Positions 59,672 through 64,000 of a stretch of DNA of 64,000 nucleotides are shown here, piece by piece; the stretch's first letter is position 1, and the number at the start of each line of letters is the position of its first letter. The position numbers were made by a program, and so were the translations under genes. Below the pieces are notes generated by a model. It saw nothing but the letters and a program-made list of their open reading frames with translations, searched no databases and was not told where the DNA came from. The stretch comes from Panonychus citri (taxonomy: Eukaryota > Arthropoda > Arachnida > Trombidiformes > Tetranychidae), in assembly GCF_014898815.1 (NCBI RefSeq), contig NW_026515433.1:1014501-1078500 (forward strand), given 5' to 3'.

Positions 59672-62600
59672 ATTTAATCGTTAAACTCAATTAACACTTA
59701 ATTCAACTTTAAAGGTTAATATAAATTCAGCAAGTTGAAACAATAAGGTGAGTAGAATGTCAGTATGATGATAAGATATTTTTTGTTTCTTTCTTTTTTT
59801 TCTTTGTAGTAATTAAAGATGGTTGATCGTTAAATAAACGTTAATGGGTTTATGAGCAATAATATATAATGTCAAAAGAATATAAGAGATTTTGTCTTAA
59901 GAGGAAACAAAAAACAAATCTGTGGTGGTTTGAGTATCAAAGGAAAAATTTGTTGATGTTGGTGAGAGGTGGTGGTTGGTGGTTAGGGTGTTGAATGTAT
60001 TTATGTAATACACACACAGAATGAAAATATATGTTGATGATTGTTGGATGTGATCTCCTTAAAAGTCGGTGTAATAAAGAACAAGGGGAGAAGAGAAGAA
60101 ACTTAAGAGAGAAAAAGAGAGAAGGCAAAAGTTACAGTTAAGAGAGAGAGAGAAAAAAAGAGGGAGAGAGTAGAAATAGAAAGAGGAAAGTAGAAAGAGA
60201 ATTTGAGAAAAGTAGACACAGTGAAGAAAGAGAGAAGTAGAAGAAAAACGTAGAACAGCGTAGAATTTGGTTTTTAGAGATAAAGGTGAACTTGTTGACT
60301 GTTTAGGTAGAAGATGATGTTGGTTTTAAGACCATAGATGGAGAATTGTCCAATTAACGACTGGGGTTAAATATGATAGCCAAACGATTGATTGGTACAG
60401 GGGAGAAAAGAGAAAATGTTTGTTTTTTTTTCGAAAAAGAACAAAAAAATTGAAGCCAAAGGAAAATGTAACAGACACCAAGATGAAAATTTTATATTAA
60501 TTTCGCTTTTTGCAAATGATGACAACTGGATGGTGATAATAATAATGGTGAGGTTATTTTGACAAGAGTAGAAAATTTTAGATGTTTATGGTTGGGATTA
60601 AACAAGAAGAATAGAATAGATTAAATAAAAAGGTGATATAATATTTTCTGGTCAAGAGAAGAAGAAAAATGGGAGAAATAGAAAAAAGAGAGCAAAAAGA
60701 TATTTAGATTTAGGTGGAGAAAGAGAGAGAGAGAGAGAGAGAATATAATGTGAAAAGAAAAAAAAACGAAGGACGAAGGAGAATAACAGTTGATATATTA
60801 GAGAAATTGATGAAAACAAAAAGGATAAGAGATGATTTAATGTTTCAACAGCGATTTGAATGAAGACAAAAAAAGAATTGATAATTAACTGGATTAAAGA
60901 AAAAATTAGAGATCAAGCAAAGTTACAATCAAAGCACAATCAGTTAAATATTATCACCTTAATCCATTAAGTGCCTACGATCAACTGAAAAATTCTATTC
61001 TCTTTTCATCGTAGTTCATTAGGCCACACCCACGAAAGAATAAAAACTAGTGACCTCTGGTGACATTCGAATAACTTTCTCTTTTTTTTTGTTTACTTTT
61101 CGTTTTTAAACAACAACATTCATCTTCCTTTCATCTTCCTTCCTCTTTTTTTCTTCTCTTTCTTTTTTTTCTGATCATCTAAGTTTTCTTTTTCTTCTTG
61201 TGTTCATCCAGCATCTACTTCATCTCCATCCTCAATGATACATCAAAACACACAGATTCTTTTTCATCTTCATCTTTTTCTCTCTCTCTCTCATTTTCTC
61301 TTATCTTCTTCTCCATCTTGTCCTCCCCTTGAGCATCTCTCCTTTTCCCTTGTATATTAAAAAGCTATTCTAAGCTATTAGTTTATCCCCCTTTATCTCT
61401 CTCTCTCTCTTAAAATTTATCTTCAATCATCACTTTCTATCTGTATTTATCTTCTCTTTCTTTTCCTTCTTCTTCATCATCTCAACCTTTGATTGGAAAA
61501 ATGGTTGTTGTCATTACTCCATATTGCGAGTTATTTGCTTTCTCTCATCTTTTTTTCTCTCTCACTCATTCCGAATTCAGCTAATATCTCTCTCTCTCCC
61601 TCTCTTCCAAATCCTCTCGATTCGACAATTATGTAAACATCCAATTTGTAATAATTTTTTTGACAGTTAATTTCATCAACTCTTTACTATTTTGAAGCAA
61701 CGAAAACAACTCACACCCGAAGACAAGGTAAAATCTAATAACATGTTACCATTGTCAAGTCAATAGCAATTAAACAACAGTTGAGAGAGAGAGAGAGAGA
61801 GAGAGTAAAAGTAACAATTATCGTTATAATTAACATGATAACAAGAATTTCTTATGATGATGATGATGATGAAAAAGAAGAGAAAAAAAGAAAAGCATAC
61901 TAACATATAACTTGACTTTCATTTTCTTCTTCTTATTTTTGTTAATGTTCGTTATCCCCTGAGGCCATTTCAAGTGAGATCAATAAGAAGACCAGTGATC
62001 TGTTTCTTGCTCAACAACTTTCCTCCAAAATCATCATGATGATAATGATTATCATATGAATTCACCAGAACCTGATATCAGGTCGATGTTCAAGGTCACC
62101 TTGATATCGTCAACCTACAAAAAGCTAATCAACTTACCAACAAGAAACATCAACAATTAGCAAATTAGTTAACAGTAAATTGAAAAAGATACTCATTGAA
62201 TTACAAAGTATCACAATTGGTTAAATTATCAATTGCAATTTGGTTAAAATCAACCAATTGAATTTTTTTTTTAATTGTTTCGTTTGATTGTTCATACAAT
62301 CAGTTTACCTTGAATATTTTGTCATTTCAAGTCAAGAGAAAGTGTCAATTGAAAAAAAAGAGATTTGTTTTTCTTTCTTTCGTCTTTCTTTTTTCTTGAT
62401 TAATTAAAGATGATGAAGATGATGAGGAAGATGATAAATAAAGAAAGAGAGAAATGAAAATAGACAGAGAATTAAGTTGTTATTATTTATAGACACAAGA
62501 AGAAAAATCCTCTTTCTTTACTTTCGCTTCCAATTTGTATCATGTTATATTCACATGGAACCAGAATCTGGTTCAGGCTTGAATTCTGGTTCAACCTCAA

Positions 62601-63369
62601 TCGTTAACTATCAACACAATTAAAGCTTAATCATTGATTGATTTTCTGTTAATCTGATTTAATTTACTTTCTCCAGTGATGATAATTAATTTTTCTTTTT
62701 CACTTTCATCTTGTTTAACTGTTTCATGTGCTTCTTCATTGGTTAATCATCATCAAAGTGATTAACTGATTTTTAATTGTTGTGCTTTGATAGTAAATCA
62801 GTTTCATATGAAAACAATTCAATTGTAACTTAATCAACATTATTAACATTTGATTTGGTTCCAAATAATTGGTATTAATAAATTCACCATCATCATCAGG
62901 ATCATCTGATATTTTTTGTTATTAACTAACAATCAACAATCAATATCTAATCAAAAATTAACACTGAAAACAATTTGAACGTAACAATCAAAGCTGAACA
63001 ATTTTATCATAATAATCAATTGAAATTAAAAACTAAATCAAATTCTAATTGTTGGGAAACCATTTTAATAATAAACATAATTGATTAACCATCAATACGA
63101 TTAACTTTTTTTAATCAATATGAACAGTTAATTGTTCGGGAATCTCTGTTTTTTAATTGGTGAAGCTTAATTATAATTACTCCTCTTATCAGGAAGGTTA
63201 GTTAGTCACAATCATAATTGTAGTGTAGATAAACAATCATTAGTTAAACAATTAGATTTGTAATGAACTTAAATAAGTTAATTCATTAAACATCATTGAT
63301 CTAATATTATTTATACTCGAACCAGGATTAAGTTAACAACAATTAAGTTAATTGCAACTCTAATCAGTC
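59672..63369. other. intergenic region between divergent TENT5 and glucosylceramidase
   Basis: The two genes are divergent, so both promoters and any untranslated exons should lie here. It holds purine-rich (about 60060-60240, 60650-60900) and pyrimidine-rich (about 61080-61480, 61550-61620) blocks with GA runs at 60723-60742 and 61783-61805. A TTATTTATA word at about 63307 could be a TATA box for the glucosylceramidase, roughly 60 bases before its ATG. No coding frame is supported. Confidence 0.5.
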
Positions 63370-63966
63370 ATGATTGGACCTATTTTTATATTGTTAAGTT
63401 TGATTAGTTTGACAATTGGTCAGGAATCAAGTTGTCCAGTCAAAGAGGCTCAATTCCCATGCGATGCCGGAACCGACACTTGTATGAGACGGAAACATGG
63501 TCCAAATGAATACACTTGTGTTTGTGACTCAAACTATTGTGATGATTTAGGTCAACTTCCGGATCCGTCGGAAGGTTTGATTACAGTTTACGAATCAAAC
63601 AAAGATGGACTTCGATTCCGTAAGAACTATTATAAAAACGGTAAATCATCGATAACCGAAGTTCCCGTCAAGACCAAGAAATCGTTGACAATCAAAATCC
63701 ACCAAGATAAACGGAAACAATCAATTTGGGGCTTTGGTGGGGCTTTTACCGATTCCACTGGAATTAATCTGCTAACTCTCAATGAATCTCTTGCTCGCCA
63801 TGTAATCGATGATTATTTCAGTACCTCAGGTATTGGTTATTCTGTGGGTAGAGTACCGGTCGGTGGTACTGATTTCTCAGATCGACCTTACACTTATGAT
63901 GATGATCATATCGACGATTTTGAACTGACAAACTTTACCTTAGCTCCAGATGATTTTGATTATAAG
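63370..63966 (+). CDS. Gba: glucosylceramidase (GH30), first exon; gene cut by window end
   Basis: Lysosomal beta-glucosidase of glycoside hydrolase family 30, hydrolysing glucosylceramide to glucose and ceramide. The ATG at 63370 opens 199 residues. Residues 1-18 are a signal peptide (PIFILLSLISLTIGQ), then comes a cysteine-rich N-terminal segment (C22, C31, C38, C50, C52, C57) as in acid beta-glucosidases. The start of the GH30 barrel follows: SIWGFGGAFTDS (118-129) and GRVPVGGTDFSDRPYTYDDD (about 160-179), then DDFELTNFTLAPDD. The exon ends TATAAG at 63966 before a GTTAGT donor, phase 0; the intron runs off the window. The catalytic glutamates lie beyond this part. Arthropods often have several paralogues, so a one-to-one match to human GBA1 is not implied. 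Confidence 0.93.
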
Positions 63967-64000
63967 GTTAGTTGTATCTTTATCTTCATTTACACGGTTA
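63967..64000 (+). other. start of first glucosylceramidase intron
   Basis: GTTAGT donor followed by AT-rich sequence to the end of the window. Confidence 0.7.

Overview
The window is nuclear DNA of a small-genome invertebrate, most likely an arthropod and plausibly an acariform (spider-mite-like) mite. It is AT-rich, introns are often only 56-100 bp, genes are packed on both strands, CT/GA and CAT/GAT microsatellites are everywhere, and the proteins are metazoan: a Dachsous-type giant cadherin, SLC22 transporters, TENT5/FAM46 and a GH30 glucosylceramidase. The species assignment is inference; nothing here names it.

Layout. (1) 1-22241 (+): a Dachsous-like atypical cadherin in four exons (1863-2601, 14772-14878, 15406-20668, 20744-22241). 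Its first intron is 12.2 kb and holds a small secreted glycine-rich gene on the opposite strand (6131-6568). (2) 22264-35771: a 12.6-kb island of mobile-element debris bounded by two almost identical 434-bp direct copies of host sequence (the cadherin/SLC22 intergenic region plus the last SLC22 exon). The island holds a decayed Helitron (Rep and Pif1-like parts), an RPA1-like gene fragment, two copies of a TIR element that carries two small overlapping ORFs, a 203-bp MITE, a broken Tc1/mariner-type element with both TIRs, a LINE-type endonuclease fragment and some unrecognised candidate genes. (3) 35572-42285 (-): three tandem SLC22-type transporter genes with the same five-exon plan. (4) 42286-58016: about 15.7 kb without a recognisable gene. 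(5) 58017-59671 (-): a TENT5/FAM46 non-canonical poly(A) polymerase. (6) 63370-64000 (+): first exon of a lysosomal glucosylceramidase that runs off the window.

Cross-cutting observation: several otherwise well-conserved genes (the cadherin three times, the first SLC22 gene, TENT5) need a change of reading frame of one base without a convincing intron. Either the assembly carries residual indels, or these genes have real frameshifts. Raw reads or RNA would decide this.

The genes do not form one pathway. The coherent stories are the tandem transporter family and the mobile-element island that separated it from the cadherin it once adjoined. No CRISPR array, rRNA or convincing tRNA was seen.
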